The notes under the pieces are model-generated. The model worked only from the letters and a program-made list of their open reading frames with translations, made no database searches and was not told where the DNA came from. Of a DNA stretch of 64,000 bases, positions 37,931-46,196 are shown piece after piece; position 1 is the first letter of the stretch, and each line of letters begins with the position of its first letter. The stretch is from Polynucleobacter sp. JS-JIR-II-b4 (GTDB lineage: Bacteria > Pseudomonadota > Gammaproteobacteria > Burkholderiales > Burkholderiaceae): assembly GCF_018687815.1 (NCBI RefSeq), contig NZ_CP061306.1:806001-870000 (forward strand). The letters run 5' to 3'. Both the position numbers and the translations under genes were made by a program.

Positions 37931-38908
37931 ATGAATAAGATTCAAATCATAGTGGCATCCGCTTTATATGCCCTGTCAGGCTTAATACAGGCCGCCGGTC
38001 TGCCGGGTCCGATTGTCAGTACTGACTGGTTGGCAAGTAATTTAGCTAATGTTCAAGTTCTTGAGGTTACCGGACAGGTTAAGAGTTTCATTAAGGCGCC
38101 GGAGTTTGAGATAGACAAGAAGACTGGTAAAAAAATGCTAGTGGATGCTGGCGGCCATATTGAGGGATCTCATTTGCTGAACTCAAAAGATGTCCGTGTT
38201 GAGCGTCTTTTAGATGGCGATAAAACTAAATTTCTCATTCCGGAGCAAGCAGACTTCCAAAAGTTGATTCAGTCCGTTGGTATTAATTCTAATAAGCCGA
38301 TTGTGATTGTTCCCATTGGCATGGATATGTCTGACGTTGACGAGGGCCTACGTGCTTTTTGGCAATTCAAGGTGTATGGCGAAAGTAATATTGCTGTATT
38401 GGATGGTGGTTTAGCGGGATGGCTAGCTGAAGGCCGAGCATTCTCTATGGCACCCGCACCTACAGCTGTCGGTAATTGGGTGGCTCAAGCAGCCAACAAG
38501 GATTTAATTGCCACTACTGCTGAAGTTGTTCAGGCATCCAAATCTGGCAATATTCAATTGATCGATTCACGTCAGCCTATGCAGTACTTGGGCATTAACA
38601 AGAAACCTGATGTAGCTGGTTTTGGTCATATTCCAGGCGCAAAAAATTTCGCACCAGAGCTGATGTCTCGATCTGTAGATGGCGCTTTATATTTCTTAAA
38701 GCCAGTAACTTATGCTGCTGTTATGGAGGCAAATGGTATCAAGCCAAAGGAACCTTCAATTAGCTACTGCAATACTGGTCACTTAGCCGCTGGCTCTTGG
38801 TTCATCATGACTGAAATCTTGGGTAATAAGTCTGCGCAACTTTATGATGGTTCAGCGTACTTGTGGACTAAGCAGGGCAATAAACTTGAGGGCGTACCTC
38901 TGAATTAG
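37931..38908 (+). CDS. Exported two-domain rhodanese (thiosulfate sulfurtransferase)
   Basis: This 325-residue protein has a signal peptide (cleavage near IQAAG) and two rhodanese domains. The first is inactive, with VSTDWLASNLANVQVLEV and PIGMDMSDVD in place of a Cys loop. The second, about residues 190-320, has LIDSRQPMQYLG and the active loop SYCNTGHLAAGSWF. It would act in the periplasm on thiosulfate or Sox-derived sulfane sulfur. ATG 37931 follows AAAGGCAGAAA; an ATG at 37916 is less well placed. Confidence 0.9.
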   Translation: MNKIQIIVASALYALSGLIQAAGLPGPIVSTDWLASNLANVQVLEVTGQVKSFIKAPEFEIDKKTGKKMLVDAGGHIEGSHLLNSKDVRVERLLDGDKTKFLIPEQADFQKLIQSVGINSNKPIVIVPIGMDMSDVDEGLRAFWQFKVYGESNIAVLDGGLAGWLAEGRAFSMAPAPTAVGNWVAQAANKDLIATTAEVVQASKSGNIQLIDSRQPMQYLGINKKPDVAGFGHIPGAKNFAPELMSRSVDGALYFLKPVTYAAVMEANGIKPKEPSISYCNTGHLAAGSWFIMTEILGNKSAQLYDGSAYLWTKQGNKLEGVPLN

Positions 38909-38916
38909 TAAGGAAT

Positions 38917-38950
38917 AAAAACCCGTTACCAGTTGGCAACGGGTTTTTTT
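38917..38950 (+). terminator. Intrinsic terminator after the two-domain rhodanese gene
   Basis: AAAACCCGTT and AACGGGTTTT form the stem, followed by a seven-T run (38944-38950). Confidence 0.92.
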
Positions 38951-39001
38951 ATCAACTATGCATGAGTTAAAAAATAGATCTAAAAAAGAAAAGGGGATTG
39001 A

Positions 39002-40288
39002 ATGAAAGCTGGAAAAATTGTTAGTGCGATGATGTTAGGTGGACTTATTTCTACTGGTGCATACGCAACAAATGGATATTTTGCTTCTGGCTACGGTATT
39101 CAGTCTCAAGGTATGGGTGGCGTGAGCATTGCATTCCCACAAGATTCTTTAGCAGCAGCAAGTAACCCAGCCAGTATTGGCTTCTTAGGGGATCGCCTGG
39201 ATGTCGGTGTAACTTACTTCCAGCCAAATCGTTCTGCCACTTTGTCCAACTCAGGATATGGGGGGCAATCAATGCCAAGCATGAATGGTTCTTATGATGG
39301 AAATGGTACCAAGAGCTTCTGGATTCCTGAATTTGGTATTACCAAAGCGATTAACAAGGAATTTTCTGTTGGTTTGAACGTATTTGGTAATGGCGGTATG
39401 AATACAAACTATACAGCTCGTATTCCGCAGTTTAACGGCGGAACGGCTCAAGGAACAGCCAATAACAATACTCCCGGCGTAAATCTCGAGCAGATGTTCA
39501 TCTCGCCGACTGTGTCATGGAAGCCCATTGAGAATCAATCCCTTGGCGTTTCTTTGATATATGTGAATCAAACATTCTCTGCAACTGGCTTGGGTAATTT
39601 TGCTAGCCCTCAAGCATCTAGCTCATACAAAAATGTTACTGATAACGGTAACTCAAATTCATCTGGTTTTGGTTATCAATTGGGTTGGCTTGGAAAGTTC
39701 ACGGATTATTTGAGTGTTGGCGTACGTTATCAGCCGAAGATTACTATGTCGAGCTTTGGTAGCTACAGTGGCTTATTTGCTGGTGGTGGATCATTCGATA
39801 TACCTGAGACGTATGGTGCTGGCTTGGCATTTAACCCAACTAAAGATATCACTCTTGCCGCGGACTATCAAAATATTAAGTACGGGAACATACCTTCTAT
39901 TGCGAACCCGATTTCTAACTTTAATACCGCTCAATTAGGCTCTACCAATGGACCTGGCTTTGGATGGCAAAATATTAATGTTTACAAGCTCGGAGCAAAC
40001 TGGCGCATTAATCCTAGTTGGGCGGTACGGGTCGGATATAACTTTAATGATCAGCCAATTCCTAGTTCGCAAACCCTATTTAACGTGCTTGCTCCGGGCG
40101 TAATCACCCAACAAGCTTCTATTGGCGCTACATACTATATTGGTAAAGAGTATGAGATCTCAGGTTTTTATGCCAGAGGTTTTAGCCAGACTGTTACCGG
40201 AAACTATTCTGCCGCTGGTTTGACAGGCACCTCGAGTCTGAATATGCACCAAGACTCCCTAGGCTTGGCATTTGGTTGGAAGTATTAA
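39002..40288 (+). CDS. FadL/TodX (OmpP1) family outer-membrane transport protein
   Basis: This 428-residue protein has a signal peptide (cleavage near AYATNG). The mature N-terminus NGYFASGYGIQSQGMGGVSI with the NPA motif ASNPASIGFLG is diagnostic of FadL-type porins, and the C-terminus ends in the aromatic LAFGWKY of a beta-barrel. FadL proteins pass hydrophobic molecules. In this setting, uptake of a sulfur compound or elemental/polysulfide sulfur is a guess. It is flanked by terminators on both sides, so it is its own transcription unit. Confidence 0.92.
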   Translation: MKAGKIVSAMMLGGLISTGAYATNGYFASGYGIQSQGMGGVSIAFPQDSLAAASNPASIGFLGDRLDVGVTYFQPNRSATLSNSGYGGQSMPSMNGSYDGNGTKSFWIPEFGITKAINKEFSVGLNVFGNGGMNTNYTARIPQFNGGTAQGTANNNTPGVNLEQMFISPTVSWKPIENQSLGVSLIYVNQTFSATGLGNFASPQASSSYKNVTDNGNSNSSGFGYQLGWLGKFTDYLSVGVRYQPKITMSSFGSYSGLFAGGGSFDIPETYGAGLAFNPTKDITLAADYQNIKYGNIPSIANPISNFNTAQLGSTNGPGFGWQNINVYKLGANWRINPSWAVRVGYNFNDQPIPSSQTLFNVLAPGVITQQASIGATYYIGKEYEISGFYARGFSQTVTGNYSAAGLTGTSSLNMHQDSLGLAFGWKY

Positions 40289-40327
40289 TGCCTTTCTATT
40301 TGTTTGATTTTAGCTTCGACTAATTTC

Positions 40328-40354
40328 AGCCCCTCGCCTAGGTGAGGGGCTTTT
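40328..40354 (+). terminator. Intrinsic terminator after the FadL-type gene
   Basis: AGCCCCTC (40328-40335) and GAGGGGCT (40344-40351) form the stem, followed by TTTA. Confidence 0.88.
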
Positions 40355-40378
40355 ATTCATAGTAGGTTACATGTATTT

Positions 40379-40392
40379 ATGATCTAGATCAT
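40379..40392. promoter_or_regulatory. Palindrome related to the FNR/CRP site
   Basis: ATGATCTAGATCAT is a perfect 14-bp palindrome matching TTGAT-N4-ATCAA at all but the two outermost bases. Its centre lies about 51 bases upstream of the start predicted from the promoter at 40402-40430. Confidence 0.5.
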
Positions 40393-40401
40393 GAATATAG
40401 C

Positions 40402-40430
40402 TTGACTCTAGAAAGCAATTTTTTTAATAT
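40402..40430 (+). promoter_or_regulatory. Putative sigma70 promoter of the NPCGP-DUF6969-ArsR group
   Basis: TTGACT (40402-40407) and TAATAT (40425-40430) have an ideal 17-base spacer. The -10 box is the left end of a 22-bp palindrome. The start would be near 40437. Confidence 0.6.
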
Positions 40431-40446
40431 ATAAATTTATATATTA
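40425..40446. promoter_or_regulatory. Perfect 22-bp AT palindrome over the -10 region, candidate ArsR operator
   Basis: TAATATATAAA and TTTATATATTA are exact reverse complements with no spacer. The element spans from the -10 hexamer to about +10, where a bound repressor would block transcription. The SoxR-like ArsR gene at 41528 lies downstream and is the obvious candidate to bind it. Confidence 0.6.
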
Positions 40447-40571
40447 TTGCTCTAGGAAAAGTAAGGCTATTTAAAGGCGTATATTTGGGTTCATATCTGC
40501 GTTAGCCTCTAGATCATTTGTAGTGAGGGTAGTTAATAACTGCAGTAATCATTGATGAAGAAAGAAAAGCT

Positions 40572-40805
40572 ATGTCCAAAAAATCAACTGTAGCAGCATT
40601 GGCGATTGCATTAGCAGGATTGGCTTCGGCGCCAATCGCTCACTCCGCTGATACGTCTACAGCTCCTGCTAGCGCAGAGCAAAAAAAGCCTTGTGCCCCT
40701 AAGAAAGAAGCCTCAAACCCTTGTGGCCCAGCAAAGAAAAAGGCCGCAAACCCTTGTGGTCCATCTAATCCGTGCGGCCCAAAGAAACGTAAATCGGCAG
40801 AATAA
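40572..40805 (+). CDS. Small exported NPCGP-repeat protein
   Basis: This 77-residue protein has a Sec signal peptide (cleavage near AHSADT). The mature part is lysine-rich with four Cys-Pro/Cys-Gly-Pro units: KKPCAPKK, SNPCGPAK, ANPCGPSN and NPCGPKK. The evenly spaced cysteines suggest metal or sulfane-sulfur binding in the periplasm, though I know no proven function. It lies 13 bases before a DUF6969-like gene, and the two look like one transcription unit. Confidence 0.8.
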   Translation: MSKKSTVAALAIALAGLASAPIAHSADTSTAPASAEQKKPCAPKKEASNPCGPAKKKAANPCGPSNPCGPKKRKSAE

Positions 40806-40818
40806 GTTTTTGTTCTCC

Positions 40819-41451
40819 ATGTCGATTGAGTCGACCCTTTGTTTGGCGGCGCAACAGCTTGCCGCTATTCAAATGGACTATGCCCAAAAAGGGTTGACTT
40901 TAAGTCAGATTGCATTATGTGGCGCTAAAGAATTTATAGAGTGGCAGCACTATCCGCGTAATGATTTGGTGGATGAGGAAAGTGGTTATGAGTTTTACTA
41001 TCACGCCCATTCGGCTGATGAAACGCCTTTAGATGAACATGGCCATTTCCACTTATTTAGTCGAGATGCCCGAAATCCAGAGGAGTTTTGTCATCTAATT
41101 GCCATTGCCTTGAACCAAAAGGGCTTACCCATCAGGATATTTACAACGAATCAATGGGTTACTGGTGAGCTATATGCATCTGCCGAGGAGGTTTTACAAA
41201 GACTCAGGCTGTTTGATATGGCAATCAAGGGCCGCATGAGTCGAGTGGCCGCTTGGATTACTGCTTTTACCAGCTTGTTCTATAAAGATATGGAAGCTTT
41301 GATTCTGGAGCGTGATTTGGTTGTTGAAAGTTTATCAGCGGAACTTGGGGGCATGGAGACTGCATTGGAATCAAGGAGGGACGCGGTTTTAACGCAGTGC
41401 AATATTGATTTGATGGCAAGGCTTTCTGAAAACCTCTTAATTGAATGTTGA
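40819..41451 (+). CDS. DUF6969-like cytoplasmic protein
   Basis: This 210-residue protein has no signal peptide. It is rich in His and acidic residues around EFIEWQHYPRNDLVDEE, YYHAHSADE and EHGHFHLFSR, a pattern I recall from the DUF6969 family. ATG 40819 (MSIESTLCLAAQQL) is chosen; an upstream frame through the NPCGP gene is a shadow. Function is unknown, and the clustered histidines could bind a metal. It lies between the NPCGP gene and the SoxR-like regulator. Confidence 0.7.
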   Translation: MSIESTLCLAAQQLAAIQMDYAQKGLTLSQIALCGAKEFIEWQHYPRNDLVDEESGYEFYYHAHSADETPLDEHGHFHLFSRDARNPEEFCHLIAIALNQKGLPIRIFTTNQWVTGELYASAEEVLQRLRLFDMAIKGRMSRVAAWITAFTSLFYKDMEALILERDLVVESLSAELGGMETALESRRDAVLTQCNIDLMARLSENLLIEC

Positions 41452-41525
41452 ATAGTGCACCCACCTTTTTTGTATATGTTCTTTAGGGTTTATCGCTATT
41501 CAATAGATCGGTAAAAATGATTCAA

Positions 41526-41545
41526 ATATGCGTTCACATGCATAT
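41526..41545. promoter_or_regulatory. Inverted repeat at the SoxR-like gene start
   Basis: ATATGC (41526-41531) and GCATAT (41540-41545) flank an 8-base centre. If translation actually begins at ATG 41555, this would be a leader-located operator; it overlaps the first ATG at 41528. Confidence 0.35.
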
Positions 41546-41902
41546 ATTTACGAAATGAGAAAAGCGTTGAGAAAAAGAGCGGTTGATGTGACAAAGAGTT
41601 TGAGCCCCGCGTTAATGGAACAAGTATTTTCCGTCATGGCCGGTTACTTTAGCGTCCTCTCTGAATCCTCACGTTTGAGAATTATGTATGCCATTTGTGG
41701 TGGAGAAAAGTCTGTCTCAGAAGTGCTTGCATTGTGCGGCTCGAGTCAGGCAAATATTTCTCGTCAACTTACTGCGCTGCATAAGGCTGGAATTGTATCT
41801 AGACGTAAAGAGGGAGTGACCGTTTATTACGCTATTGCTGATGAAGCAACGGTAGAAATGTGCCAGTTGATCTGCGCAAAAATAGCTCAAGAGTTACATT
41901 AA
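41528..41902 (+). CDS. ArsR-family regulator, SoxR-like
   Basis: This 124-residue winged-helix protein has FSVLSESSRLRIMYAICGGE, the DNA-reading helix SQANISRQLTALHKAG and the wing SRRKEGVTVYYAI. Cysteines are C57, C70, C112 and C116; the last two sit in the C-terminal helix. The position directly before soxC matches SoxR, the ArsR repressor of sox operons that responds to sulfane sulfur. ATG 41528 is listed; ATG 41555 is an alternative. No clear Shine-Dalgarno precedes either. Confidence 0.82.
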   Translation: MRSHAYIYEMRKALRKRAVDVTKSLSPALMEQVFSVMAGYFSVLSESSRLRIMYAICGGEKSVSEVLALCGSSQANISRQLTALHKAGIVSRRKEGVTVYYAIADEATVEMCQLICAKIAQELH

Positions 41903-41939
41903 TTTTTTTCGGTATTTATCAAATTTAATTAGAGGTTAA

Positions 41940-43337
41940 ATGTCTAAAGATCAAATTGAATTGGGTGCAAAAGATATTTCTGCAGTCGAGAAACCTCTCG
42001 ATCGTGCACGCATAATTAAGGCGCCAGAAAATTTTCTATCAAAAGAATTAATTTCTGACATTAATAAAAATGGCTTAGATGAGAATCGACGTGGCTTTCT
42101 GCGCAAGAGCTTTATGGCGGCTGCGGCTGCTGGTGTTTCTACTGGACAAGCATTTGCAGGTTCTATGCCGGTTGAGGGCGATCCAGCAATTTTAGAAAAG
42201 CAGCCTTGGCAAACCACTCTTGGCAAGAATGTGGCCACTATGCCTTATGGCTTGCCTTCTATTTTTGAAGCCAATATTGTTCGTCGTGAATTGCCAGGAT
42301 TGACGCGAGTGTCTGCCGCCTCCGTTGCATTTACTCCTTTGCAAAGCTTATTCGGCATTATTACTCCGAATGGTTTGCATTACGAGCGTCACCACCAAGG
42401 TTGGTACAACATTGATCCCAATATGCACCGCTTAATGATTAATGGTTTGGTTAAACATAATCGTGTGTTTACGATGTCTGACTTGATGCGTCTGCCTTCA
42501 GTATCACGCATTCATTTTATTGAGTGCGGTGCAAATACTGCGGTTGAGTGGGGTAATTCTGCAGTGCCAACCGTTCAATATACCCACGGAATGCTTTCTT
42601 GCTGTGAGTTTACTGGTGTGCCACTTTCTGTTCTTTTGGAAGAGTGCGGTGCCGATCTGAAAAAAGGTAGATACCTCATGGCTGAGGGTAGCGATGGCTC
42701 AGGTGAGAATCGCACTATTAACATGGAGCAAATCGATGAGATTATGGTTGCATGGGCAATGAATGGTGAGATGCTGCGCCCCGAAAATGGCTTCCCATTG
42801 CGCTTAGTTGTTCCAGGCGTCCAAGGTGTTAGCTGGGTGAAGTGGTTACGTCGTCTAGAGTTGGGTGATATGCCGTATGGCACCAAAGACGAATCTGCTC
42901 AATATGCTGATCTAATGCCGAATGGCACTCAACGTCAATACACCTCTATTCAGGAATGTAAATCTGTTATCACCACTCCATCAGGCGGTCAGCAATTGCT
43001 TGATAAAGGCTTCTATAACGTTTCCGGAATGGCCTGGTCCGGACGCGGAAAGATTCGCAAAGTGGATGTTTCATTCGATGGTGGCAATAACTGGCGTACT
43101 GCTAGATTGGAAACCCCCGTACTTTCTAAAGCAATTACCCGCTTCAATATTGGTTGGAACTGGGATGGTGCACCTGCCATCATTCAGTCGCGCGCTACCG
43201 ACGAAACTGGTTATGTTCAGCCAGCAATTAAAGCACTGCGAGATGTGCGTGGTTCGAGAGGTATCTATCACAATAATTCGATTCAATCGTGGAAAATCGA
43301 GAGCAACGGGGAGGTTGGCAATGTCCAAGTTGGTTAA
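41940..43337 (+). CDS. soxC: Sulfane dehydrogenase subunit SoxC
   Basis: This 465-residue molybdopterin enzyme of the sulfite oxidase family removes electrons from the sulfane sulfur bound to SoxY, with SoxD. A Tat signal is at NRRGFLRKSFMAAAAAG (residues 49-65). The molybdenum-ligating Cys is C196 in HFIECGANTAVEWG. PGVQGVSWVKWLRRLE and the C-terminal Mo-co dimerisation domain with WSGRGKIRKVDVSFDGG are present. Presence of SoxC means thiosulfate can be taken fully to sulfate. AGAGGTTAA precedes the ATG; the end overlaps soxD by 17 bases. Confidence 0.96.
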   Translation: MSKDQIELGAKDISAVEKPLDRARIIKAPENFLSKELISDINKNGLDENRRGFLRKSFMAAAAAGVSTGQAFAGSMPVEGDPAILEKQPWQTTLGKNVATMPYGLPSIFEANIVRRELPGLTRVSAASVAFTPLQSLFGIITPNGLHYERHHQGWYNIDPNMHRLMINGLVKHNRVFTMSDLMRLPSVSRIHFIECGANTAVEWGNSAVPTVQYTHGMLSCCEFTGVPLSVLLEECGADLKKGRYLMAEGSDGSGENRTINMEQIDEIMVAWAMNGEMLRPENGFPLRLVVPGVQGVSWVKWLRRLELGDMPYGTKDESAQYADLMPNGTQRQYTSIQECKSVITTPSGGQQLLDKGFYNVSGMAWSGRGKIRKVDVSFDGGNNWRTARLETPVLSKAITRFNIGWNWDGAPAIIQSRATDETGYVQPAIKALRDVRGSRGIYHNNSIQSWKIESNGEVGNVQVG

Positions 43338-44379
43338 ACCTAGCATTGCGGTAGCGCTACTTTGCTTATTCATCTGGCAGAGTGCGTTCGCCCAAACCAG
43401 TAAATATCCCGGTATTGGTAGAGAGGCCACTCCGGCTGAAGTCAAGGCTTGGGATATTGACGTTCGTCCTGATTTCAAAGGATTGCCGCAAGGATCCGGT
43501 TCAGTTGCTGATGGTCAAGTAGTGTGGGACGGTAAGTGCGCCGCATGTCATGGTTCTTTTGGGGAATCAAATGATATCTTTACGCCACTAGTTGGCGGCA
43601 CTACTAAAGAAGATATCAAGACCGGCAGAGTGGCTGCCCTGGCTGATAACAAGCAGCCTCACAGAACGACAATGATGCGCCTTTCCACTGTGTCGACTTT
43701 ATGGGACTTCATTTATAGGGCAATGCCATGGAACGCACCGCGTTCTTTATCGGTTGATGAAACATTCGCAGTGGTTGCCTATATTTTGAACCTGTCAGAA
43801 GTTGTTCCAGACGATTTTGTTCTCTCGGATAAAAATATTGCCGAAGTGCAAAAGCGTATGCCCAACCGTAATGGCATGGTCATGGCGCCTGGTTTATGGC
43901 ACGTTAAGGGCAAGTCTGACGTTACTGGTAGTTCTTGTATGACCAATTGCGTTAAATTTGTGCAAATTGGCTCCAGTTTGCCTCCTGAAGTCCGTAATGC
44001 TCAAGGTAACCTGGCTGAGCAAAACCGGACATTTGGTCCATTTGTCGGTGTTGATACCGCCAAACCTCCATTGAAAGCTTTGCCTGGTGCAGATGGTGTG
44101 GCGCACTCATCTATTACTAAAGTGGCAAAAACGCCTGCTGACCTGTTTAAAGACAATAATTGCTCAGCTTGCCATGCTCAAGCAGCTAAGCTTGTTGGGC
44201 CCTCTACGAATGATGTGGCAGCCAAGTATAAGGATCAGTCTGGTGCAGAGGATATGTTGGTCAAGAAGGTAAAAAATGGAGGATCTGGTGTTTGGGGTGC
44301 TATCCCAATGCCACCGCAGTCTGACATTTCGGATGAAACCCTTCATAAGTTAGTGCATTACGTTTTAACAGGGCAGTAA
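43321..44379 (+). CDS. soxD: Diheme cytochrome c subunit SoxD
   Basis: This 352-residue periplasmic partner of SoxC has a signal peptide (cleavage near SAFAQT) and heme-binding CAACH at 73-77 and CSACH at 281-285. A likely Met ligand is in IPMPPQ near the end. DGKCAACHGSFGESNDIFTP is typical of SoxD. ATG 43321 overlaps soxC by 17 bases and follows ACGGGGAGGTTGGCA. A frame extension back into soxC is rejected. Confidence 0.95.
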   Translation: MSKLVKPSIAVALLCLFIWQSAFAQTSKYPGIGREATPAEVKAWDIDVRPDFKGLPQGSGSVADGQVVWDGKCAACHGSFGESNDIFTPLVGGTTKEDIKTGRVAALADNKQPHRTTMMRLSTVSTLWDFIYRAMPWNAPRSLSVDETFAVVAYILNLSEVVPDDFVLSDKNIAEVQKRMPNRNGMVMAPGLWHVKGKSDVTGSSCMTNCVKFVQIGSSLPPEVRNAQGNLAEQNRTFGPFVGVDTAKPPLKALPGADGVAHSSITKVAKTPADLFKDNNCSACHAQAAKLVGPSTNDVAAKYKDQSGAEDMLVKKVKNGGSGVWGAIPMPPQSDISDETLHKLVHYVLTGQ

Positions 44380-44401
44380 GATAATTTAGTAAAAGCTTTG
44401 G

Positions 44402-44415
44402 AAGTAATATTACTT
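44402..44415. promoter_or_regulatory. Perfect palindrome upstream of soxY, candidate SoxR-type operator
   Basis: AAGTAATATTACTT lies in the 120-base gap between soxD and soxY. The gap may hold a promoter for soxYZAX; no clear -35/-10 pair was resolved. Confidence 0.45.
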
Positions 44416-44499
44416 ATTAATTGGACATACAGCATTGGCTGAATTGATGTTGTTTGTTGAAGATTTGAATTACCGTTAAAAGATTGAAAAGGAGTTTTT

Positions 44500-44952
44500 A
44501 TGAATGAGCAACGCCGTGTTTTGCTGAAATACTCAGCAGTTTTTGGCTTGATGGCCTCAGTGGGCTTGATTACTGAAGCTCAAGCTGCCGAGTGGAACAA
44601 AGCCGCTTTTGACGGCAAAAATCTTGACGAAGTATTCAAGGCCCTTAATGCTGGTACTCCAGAGAAATCTGCAGAGGTAGTAATGACTGCGCCTGATATT
44701 GCAGAAAATGGTGCAGTTGTGCCCGTTAACGTCTCATCTACCGGCAATGCTGACCAACTCGCAATTCTGGTTGAAAAGAATCCCGGAACACTCGCGGCTC
44801 AATTTTTCATTCCTGCTGGCACAGTGCCTAATGTAACAACACGCATCAAAATGGGTCAGACCTCCAATGTTTATGCTCTAGCAAAAATTGGTAATAAATG
44901 GGTGATGGCAGTTAAGGAAATTAAAGTGACCTTAGGTGGTTGCGGCGGTTAA
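44500..44952 (+). CDS. soxY: Thiosulfate carrier subunit SoxY
   Basis: This 150-residue protein covalently carries sulfur intermediates on Cys148 of the C-terminal GGCGG swinging arm (LGGCGG is the end of the protein). An N-terminal twin-arginine leader is visible (NEQRRVLLKYSAVFGLM), cleaved near TEAQA. It pairs with SoxZ in the periplasm. AAAGGAGTTTTT precedes the ATG; soxZ follows after 52 bases. Confidence 0.96.
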   Translation: MNEQRRVLLKYSAVFGLMASVGLITEAQAAEWNKAAFDGKNLDEVFKALNAGTPEKSAEVVMTAPDIAENGAVVPVNVSSTGNADQLAILVEKNPGTLAAQFFIPAGTVPNVTTRIKMGQTSNVYALAKIGNKWVMAVKEIKVTLGGCGG

Positions 44953-45004
44953 TTGATTAAATTTGAGAATTACATTGATATATATTTAGATAAAGGAATA
45001 AAAA

Positions 45005-45313
45005 ATGCCTGATCCAATGCGCGTAAGAGCTGCTGAGAGCGGTGGTGTAGTTGATGTCAAAATTTTGATGAAACATGATATGGAGTCTGGTTTACGAAAA
45101 GATGCTGCCGGCAAGACTGTTCCCGCCTGGTTTATTAAGAACCTCAATGTAAAGGCTCAAGGCAAAGATGTATTGAATGCGGAATTCGGGACAGCGGTTT
45201 CTAAAGACCCTTTCTTGAATTTCAAGTACAAAGGCGCCAAAGGCGACAAGATTGTCGTTAGCTGGACTGATAGCAAAGGCGAAACAAGAACTGACGAAGC
45301 AACTGCTTCTTAA
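45005..45313 (+). CDS. soxZ: Thiosulfate carrier partner SoxZ
   Basis: This 102-residue protein has the SoxZ pattern MRVRAAESGGVVDVKILMKHDMESGLRKD (key residues: RVRA, KILMKHDMESGLR). It lacks its own signal peptide and is exported bound to SoxY by the Tat system. It forms a heterodimer with SoxY; SoxAX, SoxB and SoxCD dock on this pair. Confidence 0.97.
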   Translation: MPDPMRVRAAESGGVVDVKILMKHDMESGLRKDAAGKTVPAWFIKNLNVKAQGKDVLNAEFGTAVSKDPFLNFKYKGAKGDKIVVSWTDSKGETRTDEATAS

Positions 45314-45348
45314 TTCTGAGTTGGCTAAATATAATTAAAAAGGTTGCC

Positions 45349-46179
45349 ATGAAGACGCGTATTTTATACGGCACAATTATTGGAGTTTTTGTCATGTTGC
45401 AAGGATTTTCTAATCTTGCTTCATCACAGACCTCCGGTTCATCAGCGGCTCCAACTGATGGGATAGAAAAATATCGAGCAATGATTGCTGATGGCAACCC
45501 TGCTGATTTATATGAGGCTGCAGGTGAAGATCTTTGGAAAAAATCCATGGGTCCGAAAAATACTTCATTGGAGAAGTGTGATTTGGGTATGGGCCCTGGC
45601 GTTGTAAAAGGTGCCTATACGCAGTTACCAAAGTACTTCAAGGATACAAACAAAGTGCAAGATCTTGAGTCTCGTTTGGTCACTTGCATGGAAACACTCC
45701 AGGGATATAGTCGTCAAGAAATTATTAAAGAACGCTTTGGAAATGGCGTACGTAAAGATCTTGAGGCTGTTGTAGCTTACGTGGTTTCTGAGTCTAAGGG
45801 GATGAAGATAGAGACTGCTGCAAAGCATCCCAAGGAAAAAGAACTTTATGAGATGGGTAAGAAGTCTTTCTACTACCAGGGTGGTCCAATGGACTTTTCT
45901 TGCGCTTCTTGTCATGGGTCTGATGGCAAGCGCATACGTTTGCAGGAATTGCCAAATATCACAACCCAAAAAGGCGCTGAAGCTGGTTGGGGTTACTGGC
46001 CCGCATATCGCGTTTCCACTGGTGATTTTTGGACAATGCAACGTCGTTTAAATGATTGCTACCGTCAACAGCGCTTCCCTGAGCCAATTTTCATCTCTGA
46101 AGACACAATTGCTGTTTCGCTTTATATGGCTATAAATGCTAAAGGTGGAACCATGAACGCACCGGGGCTAAAGCGTTAA
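45349..46179 (+). CDS. soxA: L-cysteine S-thiosulfotransferase subunit SoxA, single-heme type
   Basis: This 276-residue periplasmic protein joins thiosulfate to SoxY Cys together with SoxX. Only one heme site is present: CASCH at residues 185-189. The active-site/heme-ligand cysteine is C237 in NDCYRQQRFPEP. Where diheme SoxA has a first CxxCH, here only single cysteines C77 and C113 remain, the disulfide seen in monoheme SoxA. A signal peptide is cleaved near residue 27. It is 36 bases after soxZ. Confidence 0.95.
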   Translation: MKTRILYGTIIGVFVMLQGFSNLASSQTSGSSAAPTDGIEKYRAMIADGNPADLYEAAGEDLWKKSMGPKNTSLEKCDLGMGPGVVKGAYTQLPKYFKDTNKVQDLESRLVTCMETLQGYSRQEIIKERFGNGVRKDLEAVVAYVVSESKGMKIETAAKHPKEKELYEMGKKSFYYQGGPMDFSCASCHGSDGKRIRLQELPNITTQKGAEAGWGYWPAYRVSTGDFWTMQRRLNDCYRQQRFPEPIFISEDTIAVSLYMAINAKGGTMNAPGLKR

Positions 46180-46196
46180 ACGCTTGAGATCATGAT

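Noticed and set aside
41912..41926. Weak FNR-like box upstream of soxC (TCGGT-ATTT-ATCAA)
   Set aside because: The left half has two mismatches; no better than chance in AT-rich DNA.
42922..43320. N-terminal extension of soxD into soxC
   Set aside because: The signal peptide of SoxD begins at ATG 43321 with a good ribosome site; the extension is out-of-frame soxC sequence.
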